Assembly (NCBI GenBank): GCA_005879255.1
Contig: VBKY01000204.1
Span: 1-38,895, forward strand
Direction: 5' to 3'
DNA length: 38,895 bases
From: Deltaproteobacteria bacterium
GTDB taxonomy: Bacteria > Desulfobacterota_B > Binatia > UBA9968
The position numbers and the translations under genes were made by a program. The notes under the pieces were generated by a model. It worked only from the letters and a program-made list of their open reading frames with translations. It did no database searches and was not told where the DNA came from. Every line of letters starts with the position of its first letter. Position 1 is the first letter of the stretch. This document shows positions 16,125-24,613 of this stretch, in pieces.

Positions 16125-17468
16125 ATGCCACAAACGATACTCTTGGTCGATGACGAACCGCTGAACCTCGATCTTTTGGAGCAGGAACTCACGGAGCTTG
16201 GATACGCGATTGAAAAAGCCGACAATGGCCGAACTGCCTTAGACAAGCTTGCCGGAATATCTCCGGACCTCGTCCTACTTGACTACCAAATGCCCGGCAT
16301 GAACGGCGTGCAAGTGCTGACAGAAATCAAAAAGAGACAGGCCGGGCTTCCAGTGATCATGATCACCGCTTACGGCACAATTGAGCGCGCTGTCGAGGCG
16401 ATTAAGAGCGGCGCGGACGATTTTGTCACCAAGCCCTTCGACCCGGATCATCTGGCATTGGTCGTGAAAAAAGCTCTCGAACAAGCTCGACTCAAATCCG
16501 AGGTAGAGCTTCTCGCTCGAGAATTAGCCGGTCGCTACCGGCTGGTGGCTGGAAAAAGTACCACGATGACGCGAGTGATCGAACAGGCCAAGAAAGCCGC
16601 GAGCAGCAAGACCACCGTGCTCCTTCTCGGCGAAAGCGGTACCGGCAAAGAATTATTCGCACGCTCGATTCACGAGTGGAGCGAGCGCGCCGGTCGCCCT
16701 TTCGTGGCGATCAATTGCGTGGGTCTTTCCAAGGAACTTCTGGAAAGCGAGCTCTTCGGCCACGAAAGAGGCGCTTTCACTGGCGCCCACCAATTAAAGA
16801 AGGGAAAGATGGAAATTGCCGATGGCGGGACCGTTTTTCTCGACGAAGTCGGCGATATCTCAGCGGAGCTACAAACGAAGCTTCTGCGCTTTTTACAGGA
16901 ACGCGAGTTCGAACGCGTCGGCGGCACGCAGGCCATCGTCGTGGACATCAGAATCATTGCGGCGACCAACAAAGATCTCGAAGAAGCGGTAAAGCGCGGC
17001 GCGTTTCGCGAGGATCTCTATCATCGCCTTAACGTCATCGCGATCACCTTACCGCGATTGCGTGAGAGAATAGAGGACATTGCCTCCCTCGCCGACTATT
17101 TTCTGCAGCGCTTCGCGCTGGAAACGAAGAAGCCCTTCAACGAAATCACCGAAGAAGCGCTCGCCAGGTTATGCGCCTATTCTTGGCCGGGCAATGTTCG
17201 AGAGTTGGCCAACGTGATCGAGCGCGGCGTGGTCCTGGGCGACGGCCCGGAATTTTCGGTGGATTGTCTTCCATCCAGGCTTGTTGGCGACGCTCCGATC
17301 GCTTCAGCGGAAACGCAGCGATTCCACGAAGCCGTGAACAGCCATCGACGAACGCTAATCGTCGACGCGCTCGGGCGCGCGCAGGGCAATCGCGCGGCCG
17401 CGGCCAAGGCGCTCGGGCTGCACCGAACTCACTTGCTGAAATTGATGAAGGCGCTGCGGATTAGTTGA
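16125..17468 (+). CDS. Sigma-54-dependent response regulator (NtrC/AtoC family)
   Basis: 447 residues in three domains. The receiver (1-120) has acidic pocket Asp9/Asp10, phospho-acceptor Asp53 (LLDYQMPGMNG) and Lys103 (VTKPFDP). The AAA+ domain (about 140-375) has Walker A GESGTGK (169-175), the sigma-54 contact loop GAFTGA (216-221) and Walker B GGTVFLDEV. The C-terminal Fis-type helix-turn-helix reads AAAKALGLHRTHLLKLMKAL. When phosphorylated it should activate sigma-54 promoters. No histidine kinase gene is adjacent, so its partner is elsewhere. I saw no clear -24/-12 element nearby. It may control the importer upstream or the unit downstream, but nothing in the sequence proves this. Confidence 0.93.
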   Translation: MPQTILLVDDEPLNLDLLEQELTELGYAIEKADNGRTALDKLAGISPDLVLLDYQMPGMNGVQVLTEIKKRQAGLPVIMITAYGTIERAVEAIKSGADDFVTKPFDPDHLALVVKKALEQARLKSEVELLARELAGRYRLVAGKSTTMTRVIEQAKKAASSKTTVLLLGESGTGKELFARSIHEWSERAGRPFVAINCVGLSKELLESELFGHERGAFTGAHQLKKGKMEIADGGTVFLDEVGDISAELQTKLLRFLQEREFERVGGTQAIVVDIRIIAATNKDLEEAVKRGAFREDLYHRLNVIAITLPRLRERIEDIASLADYFLQRFALETKKPFNEITEEALARLCAYSWPGNVRELANVIERGVVLGDGPEFSVDCLPSRLVGDAPIASAETQRFHEAVNSHRRTLIVDALGRAQGNRAAAAKALGLHRTHLLKLMKALRIS

Positions 17469-17730
17469 ATCCAGAACGCTTCCTGGCAGCGCTTTGTCGC
17501 TATGGAAGGTCTTCATCTCAGATCCTACAGTGGCCAGTTGATGGGCCGAAGCCCGGACTATGGTTCTCCAAGTGGCGCGGCTTGATGACGCTGCGGCCAA
17601 CACACGTCCGAAGAGATTTTCCACCTTTTCCTCGATCCGACGATAGCAAAACACGGTTCCTTCCGTTTAGCTTCTGGTTGTTGTCAGCAGCGCAATGGAA
17701 TTGTGCTGACCAAGTCCGAGTAATTTCTAG

Positions 17731-17742
17731 GAAAATATTTTC
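17731..17742. promoter_or_regulatory. AT-rich palindrome upstream of a strong promoter
   Basis: GAAAATATTTTC is a perfect 12-bp palindrome within a long AT-rich run (17720-17760) ending directly at a consensus -35. It could be a regulator site or part of an UP element. The 250 bp before it (17469-17720) hold no gene I can support. Confidence 0.4.
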
Positions 17743-17760
17743 TAAAATGATATTTTTTTC

Positions 17761-17789
17761 TTGACATACAATTTATTGTGCCTTAATGT
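17761..17789 (+). promoter_or_regulatory. Near-consensus sigma-70 promoter
   Basis: TTGACA (17761-17766), exactly 17 bp, then TAATGT (17784-17789). The AT-rich stretch immediately upstream would act as an UP element. Transcription would start near 17796 and run through the 16-codon peptide gene to the terminator at 18043-18079. This is the best-looking promoter in the window. Confidence 0.7.
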
Positions 17790-17904
17790 CCTTATCACCT
17801 ACAAAATATGGGAGGGTTTTAGTACTTCTTTCTTTTCGCCTGAGTCGCGCATTGACGCCTATCCAGTAACGAACCCGCCTGTGCAATCCTAAAAGGAGGT
17901 GCCT

Positions 17905-17955
17905 ATGGCTGCTAAGAAAAAGGCCAAAAAGAAAGCTAAAAAGAAAAAGAAATAA
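17905..17955 (+). CDS. 16-residue Lys/Ala micropeptide
   Basis: ATG 17905 opens a 17-codon frame encoding MAAKKKAKKKAKKKKK and a TAA stop. Thirteen residues after the initial MAA include eleven lysines and two alanines. A full ribosome-binding site (AAGGAGG, GGAGG at 17895-17899) lies 5 bases upstream. A near-consensus promoter precedes the gene and an intrinsic terminator follows, so the unit looks purpose-built rather than accidental. The composition resembles the Lys/Ala tails of bacterial histone-H1-like and HU-like proteins, so binding to nucleic acid or other polyanions is inferred; a counter-ion or leader-peptide role is also possible. The sequence is low-complexity, so it cannot be assigned to a family. 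Confidence 0.55.
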   Translation: MAAKKKAKKKAKKKKK

Positions 17956-18042
17956 ATTTTTAATTTGTGGAGTGGTGGTGGCGGTTTAAACCCTCCTTAC
18001 TCTCAGGCGACAAGGTAACCGTTCTGGTTGCCTAATGCACAG

Positions 18043-18079
18043 AGCCCTCTAGTAACACAACTGGAGGGCTTTGTGTTTG
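18043..18079 (+). terminator. Rho-independent terminator of the micropeptide unit
   Basis: AGCCCTCTAGT (18043-18053) pairs with ACTGGAGGGCT (18060-18070) with one mismatch and a 6-base loop, followed by TTGTGTTTG. Between the peptide gene and this stem, the 87-base region contains the palindrome GGTTTAAACC (17983-17992) and a GGTAACC/GGTTGCC hairpin (about 18015-18032), so the transcript end is highly structured. Nothing further is recognisable in 18080-18246. Confidence 0.75.
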
Positions 18080-18246
18080 TAGCCGCTGACGGACAGGCCC
18101 AATTCACCAACAACCGGCGCGTCAGTTCCCTTCCAAGGTCAAGCAATCAACTGATTTTCTTTCATCCGAAACTCTCTGACGTGTAAATTGCTCGGCAAAT
18201 AGACGAGTATTGCGTCCGTCGAACCGGTTCGTTAAATTGACACTGT

Positions 18247-18807
18247 ATGAGAGTCGAATTTAACTATTTGTTTTCGCTAGCGGCGCTCAGCGCGGGTTTC
18301 ATGATGCTGAGTGTTGCCCCCGTATCGAGCCAGTCGAAGGTTGATTACAAGGCGGTGCCGATCTTGCAGCCGATGAAGGACACTGCGCCGACACCGGAAT
18401 TTAGCCTGAGCACCCCCGATGGAAAGAACGTTTCGTTAAAAGACTTTCGTGGAAAAATCGTCCTGCTGAACTTTTGGGCCAGCTGGTGCGTGCCTTGCCG
18501 CGAAGAGATGCCGGCGATGGAAAAGTTGTATAAAGAGTACAAAGAGAAAAATTTTGTCGTCCTCGCCGTCGCCGTCAAAGATCGCAAACAAGACACCATC
18601 GATTTCGTCAAGGAGCTTAAGATTACCTATCCCATTGCGTTGGATCCCGAAGCCCAAGTCGGCAGCCTGTACGGTGCCTGGGGCTTACCGGCAACCTACT
18701 TGATCGGCCCCAAAGGGGAAGGACTGGCGCGGGGCTGGGGTCCAGCGGAATGGTACGCACCGGCAGCGCGAAAACTGATCAAAGAGCTCATCGACGGAAA
18801 GCGATGA
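18247..18807 (+). CDS. TlpA-family thiol-disulfide reductase
   Basis: 186 residues with an N-terminal signal/anchor (residues 8-27). The periplasmic thioredoxin-like domain of the TlpA/ResA type has active site CVPC (Cys81, Cys84 in NFWASWCVPCREE), the AhpC/TSA-like entry EFSLSTPDGKNVSLKDF, and cis-Pro loop WGLPATYLIGPKG. It would reduce disulfides outside the inner membrane, typically apocytochrome c or other exported thiols, taking electrons from the CcdA protein encoded by the overlapping next gene. Confidence 0.9.
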   Translation: MRVEFNYLFSLAALSAGFMMLSVAPVSSQSKVDYKAVPILQPMKDTAPTPEFSLSTPDGKNVSLKDFRGKIVLLNFWASWCVPCREEMPAMEKLYKEYKEKNFVVLAVAVKDRKQDTIDFVKELKITYPIALDPEAQVGSLYGAWGLPATYLIGPKGEGLARGWGPAEWYAPAARKLIKELIDGKR

Positions 18808-19541
18808 CCGACGTAAACGTTTTCGTCGCCTTTGCTGCCGGGGTTTTTTCGTTCCTTTCACCCTGCGTTCTGCCGCTCATTCCCGCTTACTTGTCCTTCG
18901 TCTCCGGCGTTTCTTTGGATGAAATGCGCAGCGGGCAAGCGCGCTCGCGAGTACGTTGGCGGGTAGTGCTAAATTCCGTGGCATTTATTATTGGCTTTTC
19001 TTTGGTGTTCGTTTCACTCGGCGCTTCCGCGAGTTTCCTTGGCGGCCTTTTCCTCGGATATCGAAACACGATTCGAATTCTCGGCGGCGTGTTTATCCTG
19101 GCCGTGGGGATTTATCTGATCGGCCTTTTCAAAATTGCCGCGCTCGAGCGTTACTTGCAGTTTAATCTCAAAGACAAGCCGGCGGGCTATCTCGGCTCAA
19201 TCTTGGTGGGAATCACATTCGCCGTGGCGTGGACTCCATGCGTAGGGCCAATATTGGGAGCCACGCTGGCGCTCGCCAGCACCGCCGGCGAAGTCGGGCG
19301 CGGGACGATGCTGCTGACAAGCTACGCCGCGGGGCTGGCGTTACCATTTTTTCTGAGCGCGCTGGCGATCAATTCATTTTTTCAATTTTCCCAACGGCTG
19401 CGCCGTTACGTGCAAGCGATCCACGCCGTCGGCGGAATTCTCTTGATCATTGTCGGCATCCTGTTGATCACCGACTACATGACGCTGCTTAATGCTTATG
19501 TCTTGCGCTTCACGCCGCACTGGCTGCTGCAACGACTTTAA
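18804..19541 (+). CDS. ccdA: CcdA/DsbD-like membrane thiol-electron transporter
   Basis: 245 residues from ATG 18804, which overlaps the tlpA stop as ATGA, so the two are translationally coupled (the frame is open upstream but would run into tlpA). There are six membrane helices, with the two redox Cys in their family contexts: LSPCVLPLIPAY (Cys21) and AWTPCVGPILGA (Cys146). It passes electrons from cytoplasmic thioredoxin across the inner membrane to TlpA. Length is normal for the short CcdA form. Confidence 0.93.
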   Translation: MTDVNVFVAFAAGVFSFLSPCVLPLIPAYLSFVSGVSLDEMRSGQARSRVRWRVVLNSVAFIIGFSLVFVSLGASASFLGGLFLGYRNTIRILGGVFILAVGIYLIGLFKIAALERYLQFNLKDKPAGYLGSILVGITFAVAWTPCVGPILGATLALASTAGEVGRGTMLLTSYAAGLALPFFLSALAINSFFQFSQRLRRYVQAIHAVGGILLIIVGILLITDYMTLLNAYVLRFTPHWLLQRL

Positions 19542-19663
19542 ACCGCATAGCGCGTCATTGGTTTGACCGATTTTCAGCTAAATGTTAACTTTTGTAGACT
19601 TGTCGATGAATAATTCGGCATCACCATACAAGCCGAAGCGCCTACCATCTCGTCGGAGCAAAT

Positions 19664-20212
19664 ATGGAAGACCAAATTCGCCAAATCCTGAAAGCGATCG
19701 GTGAAGACCCGGACCGTGAGGGGCTTTTGCGAACGCCGCAGCGGGCCGCTCAGGCGCTTTCTTATTTGACGCGCGGCTACGCGATGGATCCGGGCAAAGT
19801 CATCAACGACGCGCTTTTCACCGAGGATTATGAAGAGATGATCGTGCAGAAGGACATAGATTTTTATTCCTTGTGCGAGCACCACTTGCTGCCCTTTTTC
19901 GGCAAGGCCCACCTGGCTTACATCCCGCATCACAAGATCGTCGGCATCTCGAAGCTGGCCCGACTGGTCGACGTTTATGCGCGTCGCCTCCAGGTTCAAG
20001 AACGTCTTACCAACCAGATCGCAACGACCATCATGGATAAGCTCGACGCTCTCGGCGTCGCCGTAGTGCTTGAGGCCGAGCATTTGTGTATGCGCATGCG
20101 CGGCGTCGAGAAACAAAATTCGTTCGTGATCACCAGCAGTCTGCTTGGCGCTTTTCGCACGCGCCAGGAAACCCGCGCTGAGTTTATGAATCTCATCCGC
20201 CAGAAAAGTTGA
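19664..20212 (+). CDS. folE: GTP cyclohydrolase I
   Basis: 182 residues, normal length. The enzyme turns GTP into 7,8-dihydroneopterin triphosphate, first step of folate/pterin synthesis. Zinc ligands are Cys71 and His74 ([10 protein letters not shown]) and Cys142 ([10 protein letters not shown]). Other hallmarks are [41 protein letters not shown] and a C-terminal [11 protein letters not shown]. Starts at ATG 19664 after GGAG. The stop lies 11 bp before the pepA ATG, so the two are probably co-transcribed. Confidence 0.96.
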   Translation: MEDQIRQILKAIGEDPDREGLLRTPQRAAQALSYLTRGYAMDPGKVINDALFTEDYEEMIVQKDIDFYSLCEHHLLPFFGKAHLAYIPHHKIVGISKLARLVDVYARRLQVQERLTNQIATTIMDKLDALGVAVVLEAEHLCMRMRGVEKQNSFVITSSLLGAFRTRQETRAEFMNLIRQKS

Positions 20213-20223
20213 GCGAGGACCGG

Positions 20224-21702
20224 ATGGAAGTAAGGGTTCGCGACACGACTGCAGAGCGCATCAAGGCCGATCTGCTGGTCATCCCGGTGCGCGAAAAGAA
20301 GCTCGATGCACCGGAAATCCGCGCGCTGGACCGGCGCCTGAAGGGCAACCTGCGAACGCGCACTGAGAAAACCAGATTCACCGGCGCGGAAGGGAGTATG
20401 CTTCTCTATACCAGCATGGGAATGCTTCCGGCAGGTCAGCTCTTGCTGCTAGGGCTCGGCGGCGGACCGGAGATAGCCGCTGAAACTTGGCGAAAAGCCG
20501 GGGCGCGAGCGCGCAAGGAAGCCGCCGCTACCGGGGCGGAAGAGATTGCCTTTTGGTTTTCGCCCGACGAGGATTCCGAGAGCGCGGCCGGGGCCGTAGT
20601 CGAAGGCGCGCTGCTCGCTGGCTATCAATTCAACAAGTATCGCTCGAACGCCAAGTCATCAGCCGAGGTCAAGTCGTTAATCTTGTTCAGACCCGGGTTA
20701 ACCCGAACCCCGGCGCTGCAGAGATCGATAGAGACCGCGCAAAGTATCATCCCCGGCGTCTATCTGGCGCGCGATCTGATCAACGAGCCGCCATCCGTCA
20801 CCACGGCGCGTTTCCTTGGCGAGCAGGCTGAGCGCCATTGCCGCGGCCGCGGCCTATCGGTTGAAGTCTGGGGTAAAAAGAAAATCGAGTCGATGAAATT
20901 AGCGGGACTCTTGGCAGTCAACCGCGGTAGCCATGAAGAACCTCGATTCATAAAAATTCATTACAAACCTTCGGCTAAACCGAAAAAAAAAGTGGCGCTG
21001 ATCGGCAAAGGCATCACCTTCGACTCCGGAGGGCTTTCGCTCAAGCCGGCCAAGTCCATGGAAACCATGAAGCTCGACATGGCAGGCGGCGCCGCTGTCA
21101 TTGCCACGATGAGCTGCTTGCCGAAGCTCGACCTCGACGTCGAAGTCACCGGCTATGTTCCGACGACGGACAATCTACCGGGCCACAATGCGCAAAAGCC
21201 CGGCGATGTAATCCACTATTTAAATGGCAAGACCATCGAGGTCCTGAACACTGACGCCGAGGGCCGGCTGATCTTGGCCGATGCTTTGGCGCTCGCTGCG
21301 CAGCAAAAACCTGATTACATGATCAACCTGGCGACTTTGACCGGCGCTTGTATGGTCGCCCTGGGCACGCAAGTGGCGGGACTATTCAGTAATCATCAAG
21401 CGCTCGCGGACGAGCTCATTCGCTGCGCACAAGCAACCGGCGAGAAGCTCTGGCAGCTGCCGCTGGTCAAAGAATACAAAGAGATGATCAAAAGCAGCGT
21501 GGCCGATATGAAAAACGTTGGCGGCTCGCACGGGGGCGCCATCACCGCCGCTTTGATCTTACAGGAGTTCGTCGGCGACGTACCGTGGGCGCATCTCGAC
21601 ATTGCCGGACCGGCATTTGCCGAGAGCGACAACGCGCTTAGCCCAAAGGGCGGTACTGGATTCGGCGTGCGCACCTTGTTACGCTTTTTATCGGAGCTTT
21701 AA
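20224..21702 (+). CDS. pepA: Leucyl aminopeptidase (M17)
   Basis: 492 residues from ATG 20224, which has GAGG 6 bases upstream; a TTG at 20209 is also open. M17 cytosolic aminopeptidase removing N-terminal residues from peptides with two metal ions. Ligand and catalytic residues match E. coli PepA spacing: Lys262 and Asp267 (KGITFDSGG), Lys274, Asp285 (KLDMAGGAA), Asp344/Glu346/Arg348 (NTDAEGRLILADAL). The N-terminal half is the divergent M17 regulatory domain. Confidence 0.95.
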   Translation: MEVRVRDTTAERIKADLLVIPVREKKLDAPEIRALDRRLKGNLRTRTEKTRFTGAEGSMLLYTSMGMLPAGQLLLLGLGGGPEIAAETWRKAGARARKEAAATGAEEIAFWFSPDEDSESAAGAVVEGALLAGYQFNKYRSNAKSSAEVKSLILFRPGLTRTPALQRSIETAQSIIPGVYLARDLINEPPSVTTARFLGEQAERHCRGRGLSVEVWGKKKIESMKLAGLLAVNRGSHEEPRFIKIHYKPSAKPKKKVALIGKGITFDSGGLSLKPAKSMETMKLDMAGGAAVIATMSCLPKLDLDVEVTGYVPTTDNLPGHNAQKPGDVIHYLNGKTIEVLNTDAEGRLILADALALAAQQKPDYMINLATLTGACMVALGTQVAGLFSNHQALADELIRCAQATGEKLWQLPLVKEYKEMIKSSVADMKNVGGSHGGAITAALILQEFVGDVPWAHLDIAGPAFAESDNALSPKGGTGFGVRTLLRFLSEL

Positions 21703-21807
21703 TCGCTGGACTGCGGCAATGTCGCACTTTGCGCGTTTCCGAGCAACCCGAAACTCCAAACGCGAGACTCCAAACGGGAAATTCATACGGATAATTTCGA
21801 AGCTGAA

Positions 21808-22089
21808 GTGTTGCAGTCGTCAGTGCCGGTCTTAGTCGATTTCTGGGCGCCGTGGTGCGGTCCGTGCAAATCGATCGCGCCGATCGTCGAAGAAATCGCC
21901 AACCAGTACGACGGCAAGCTCAAAGTCGCTAAATTAAATGTCGATGACCACCCGGCCACCGCGTCACGCTACGGCATCCGCGGAATTCCGAATCTGATCA
22001 TCCTCAAAGGCGGCGCAGTCAAGGAGCAAATCGTCGGCGCTGTGCCGAAGGCAAAATTGGTGAGTGCTATCGAAAAGGCGTTGCAGTAA
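21808..22089 (+). CDS. trxA: Thioredoxin, with unclear start
   Basis: Active site WCGPC in LVDFWAPWCGPCKSIAP, followed by LNVDDHPATASRYGIRGIPN (cis-Pro) and GAVPKAKLVSAIEKAL, a normal thioredoxin end. The first possible start in frame is GTG 21808, but homology begins earlier: the codons from 21781 read IHTDNFEAEV, the usual first helix. No ATG, GTG or TTG precedes it in frame. The bases before contain an imperfect repeat of ACTCCAAACG (about 21752 and 21767). Either a rare ATT start (21781) is used, the gene begins at 21808 without its first strand/helix, or the 5' end was altered. It supplies cytoplasmic reducing power, e.g. to CcdA. Confidence 0.8.
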   Translation: MLQSSVPVLVDFWAPWCGPCKSIAPIVEEIANQYDGKLKVAKLNVDDHPATASRYGIRGIPNLIILKGGAVKEQIVGAVPKAKLVSAIEKALQ

Positions 22090-22116
22090 CTTCACCCAAC
22101 CCGCCGTCGATAAAAC

Positions 22117-22179
22117 GGCCGCCGCGTCGAGTGCCCCGATTGTCTTTTGGCACTCGACGCGAGCGGCCGATGTTTTTTT
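22117..22179 (+). terminator. Strong rho-independent terminator after the thioredoxin gene
   Basis: A long stem of about 19 bp (22117-22135 with 22149-22168, one bulge, core CGCGTCGAGTGCC / GGCACTCGACGCG) is followed by seven T at 22173-22179. It closes the plus-strand folE-pepA-trxA segment. Confidence 0.9.
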
Positions 22180-22249
22180 AGAGCGCAGGGCTCGCGAAAT
22201 TCAGAACGCCAGCGAGTTACTCAGGGCCGACAATCGAACGCATACTTGC

Positions 22250-22308
22250 ATCTCAGAAAATATACCGCCGCATGCTGACGTTCATGATCACGCCGATGGC
22301 GAACATCA
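22250..22308 (+). repeat. 59-bp exact copy of the rodA 3' end
   Basis: Identical over 59 bp and in the same orientation to 24614-24672, which covers the last codons and stop of rodA on the minus strand (MMFAIGVIMNVSMRRYIF). Here the copy is an isolated stub between the thioredoxin terminator and the stop of the VOC gene; the rest of rodA is absent. The two copies enclose exactly the VOC and NMT1-type genes. Confidence 0.85.
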
Positions 22309-22330
22309 TGGGCGACGAAGCCAAGCTGCG

Positions 22331-23311
22331 CTATCCATTCCACTCGTAAAATAAACCCGCGAAATCGGTCTCGTAACTTCCCCCTTGTTTTGCCCCGAGT
22401 GGAAATGACGCAGCTTGATTTAAGTCTTTGCCGCAGTAAATCTCGAAGAGATTGCCCGACGGGTCGTGGAAATACATCAGTCCCTTCTTACGGTCGCGCG
22501 TCCATGGTCCGGGAGTCATCACGCCGTTTTGCTTCAGCCATTCAATCATCGGCAGGAAATTTTCGGCATCAGCGTAAAAGGCGTAGTGCGGAAATTCCGC
22601 ATGGCCGCCTGTCCAGCCGCCGGCGCGCGGCGACAATCCGACAATCGCGCCGGCGACGCGCACCTCGGCAAAGCCGTCAAGATTTAACACAAGCTCGCCG
22701 CCCATTACGTGGGAGAAGAAGCGCTTGGCCTCTTCGAGATCGCGGCAGGGAATACTTAGATGGCTGAAACTATGGAAGCGCGGGCGCTCGCTTTTCGGTG
22801 CTGTGCTTTGGCCGTTCCATCGGTAATTGAGGCCGCCGAACGGTATCGGCTGCCCGCCCTGCTTGAGTCCCAGCGGTAATGATCGAATGCCGTCGTAACC
22901 GTCGGCGCAGTAGAGTTCGAAAAGATTACCGGACGGATCGCGAAAATACATCAGCGCGGTTTTATTGTCGCGAGTCCACGAATGATGAGGTATTCCGTAT
23001 CCCTCGAGCCAGCGTTTCATCAAGTGATAATTTGCGCCGTCGGTGTTAAACGCGTAGTGCGGATACTCGGCGTCCCAACCGGTCCAACCGCCCGGCTGCT
23101 CGGCCATGCCGATGATAATATCGGCGATGCGCACCTCGGCGAAGCCTTCGACATCGTGAATCAGCTCGCCGCCGAGAACGTCAGTGTAGAAGCGTTTGGT
23201 TTCAGCGAGATTCCGGCAGGGAAGACTTAGGTGGTTGAGACTTGAGAAGTGCGGTCGCTTAAAATGTGGAGAAACCATGGCCGCGCTTATAGACGTCGTC
23301 TCGTTTTCCAT
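22331..23311 (-). CDS. Two-domain VOC (glyoxalase/extradiol dioxygenase-like) protein
   Basis: 326 residues from ATG 23311, chosen because GGAGG lies 7 bases upstream (a GTG at 23317 would sit too close to it). Two homologous VOC modules in tandem: residues about 20-140 (SLNHLSLPCRNLAETKRFY ... PHYAF ... FELYCADG) and about 178-300 (SFSHLSIPCRDLEEAKRFF ... PHYAF ... FEIYCGKD). Each keeps a His/His/Glu set fit for a divalent metal (His27, His85, Glu132 in the first). Such proteins include ring-cleavage dioxygenases, glyoxalases and fosfomycin-type enzymes; the substrate cannot be told. It lies downstream of the NMT1-type binding protein on the same strand. Confidence 0.88.
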   Translation of the reverse strand: MENETTSISAAMVSPHFKRPHFSSLNHLSLPCRNLAETKRFYTDVLGGELIHDVEGFAEVRIADIIIGMAEQPGGWTGWDAEYPHYAFNTDGANYHLMKRWLEGYGIPHHSWTRDNKTALMYFRDPSGNLFELYCADGYDGIRSLPLGLKQGGQPIPFGGLNYRWNGQSTAPKSERPRFHSFSHLSIPCRDLEEAKRFFSHVMGGELVLNLDGFAEVRVAGAIVGLSPRAGGWTGGHAEFPHYAFYADAENFLPMIEWLKQNGVMTPGPWTRDRKKGLMYFHDPSGNLFEIYCGKDLNQAASFPLGAKQGGSYETDFAGLFYEWNG

Positions 23312-23371
23312 TGTCACACCTCCGTGATTTTTTTGTCGCAGGGCAAGGCCCGCCTTGCCCCTACCAATTCA

Positions 23372-24385
23372 TTACCGGATCCCCAACGCTGCTTGCGCCT
23401 CTTTGAGGGGGCCGAAATCGACGACATCAGTCAGCGAGACGGGCCGATTGATCCCTGCCGGCGCCATGTCCATGATATTTTGAATGCCCTTTGCCGACAC
23501 TGAGCCCGTCGCGCTAAAGGCCTTCACCGATAGATCGTAGGCCGCTTCGGCGAGCTTCTTCTCCACCTTAAGAAATTTTTGAATATGTAAAACGGTCTCG
23601 CTGCGATTCGACTTCATGAGCTGAAGCGCGCGCAAGATCGGCGTGATGACGGCCACCACTTCGCTGCGCGATGTTTTGAGCTTATTGACGGTCGTCGACA
23701 GACCCGCCAGAGGAAGATCGACATAGTCGCCCGCGAAGGCGAGGACATTGAAGCCCCACTCTCTGACATGCACCGGCGCCGGGGGCACGGCCATCGCCGC
23801 GTGAATCGTGCCGCTCTTCAGCGCCGCCATGCGGGTTTGAAAATCTCCCGCCGCCATGATCGTTACGGCGTCAGCGGGAATCCCGTGATGCGCTAACACT
23901 TGGTGCGCGATAATCGAGTTGATCGACCCCAGGGAGCCCACACCGATGATCTTGCCACGCAGGTCCGCAACCGTGCGAATTTCCGGCCGCGACACCAGAT
24001 AGAAATTCGGCCTTTCTACCATGGTCAATAGCCCGCGCAACGGCGCGCCCTGCATCGCGCGCTGGATCGTGCTGGCAAAAGACGTATGATAATCGATCGC
24101 GCCACTCAATATTGCCGCGGTGCTCACCGCGGTGCGAACCTGAACAATCTGCGTGGCGAATCCGGCCTCGCGAAAATACCCCTTTGCTTCGGCGACCAAC
24201 GGCGGCAGGTTGTTGAGATCCCGCTCGACGTAGCAGATAATAATCCTTTTCTCCTGACCGCGGGCCTCCATCGAGCCCACAACCGATTGTCCGAGCGACA
24301 AGATAAGAGCGACCAGCACTCGGCGATTTGGCCACAGCAATGGTGTGATATCCATTCGACGAAGTTTGCGATGAGACACGGTCAT
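23372..24385 (-). CDS. ABC transporter substrate-binding protein, NMT1/TauA/SsuA type
   Basis: About 337 residues from ATG 24385 (ATG 24355 also possible; no clear ribosome site). An export signal (VLVALILSLGQSVVGSMEARG) precedes a periplasmic-binding fold of the NMT1/ThiY-like group: LVAEAKGYFREAGFATQIV, GAIDYHTSFASTIQRAMQGA, DLRGKIIGVGSLGSI, HQVLAHHGIPADAV, MAALKSGTIHAAM. Relatives bind sulfonates, thiamine precursors or aromatic acids. No permease or ATPase accompanies it, which is common for the large orphan sets of these proteins in deltaproteobacteria-like genomes. With the VOC gene it forms a two-gene minus-strand unit bounded by the 59-bp rodA repeats. Confidence 0.87.
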   Translation of the reverse strand: MTVSHRKLRRMDITPLLWPNRRVLVALILSLGQSVVGSMEARGQEKRIIICYVERDLNNLPPLVAEAKGYFREAGFATQIVQVRTAVSTAAILSGAIDYHTSFASTIQRAMQGAPLRGLLTMVERPNFYLVSRPEIRTVADLRGKIIGVGSLGSINSIIAHQVLAHHGIPADAVTIMAAGDFQTRMAALKSGTIHAAMAVPPAPVHVREWGFNVLAFAGDYVDLPLAGLSTTVNKLKTSRSEVVAVITPILRALQLMKSNRSETVLHIQKFLKVEKKLAEAAYDLSVKAFSATGSVSAKGIQNIMDMAPAGINRPVSLTDVVDFGPLKEAQAALGIR

Positions 24386-24613
24386 CTCGCCCACATGCCG
24401 GAAACTGGGCGGAGTATTACATCAGGCTTGCTCCGCTAACAAGGGGAAGTTTAGCGTCGATTAATAGGAAGGGTGGAGCCCGTCTGCAGAATCTATTGGC
24501 GACGAAATCGAAGAGTTCGGCGCGGGCGCCGCGATACCGATCAACCCAGCAAATGCATCTCATCCCATCGATGCTTCGCTGCATGGCTCAATCGAGCCGG
24601 CGAGCTGGAGAAT

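Noticed and set aside
17465..17764. 99-codon frame after the response regulator
   Set aside because: No family features, no ribosome site, and it runs into the promoter region of the micropeptide unit.
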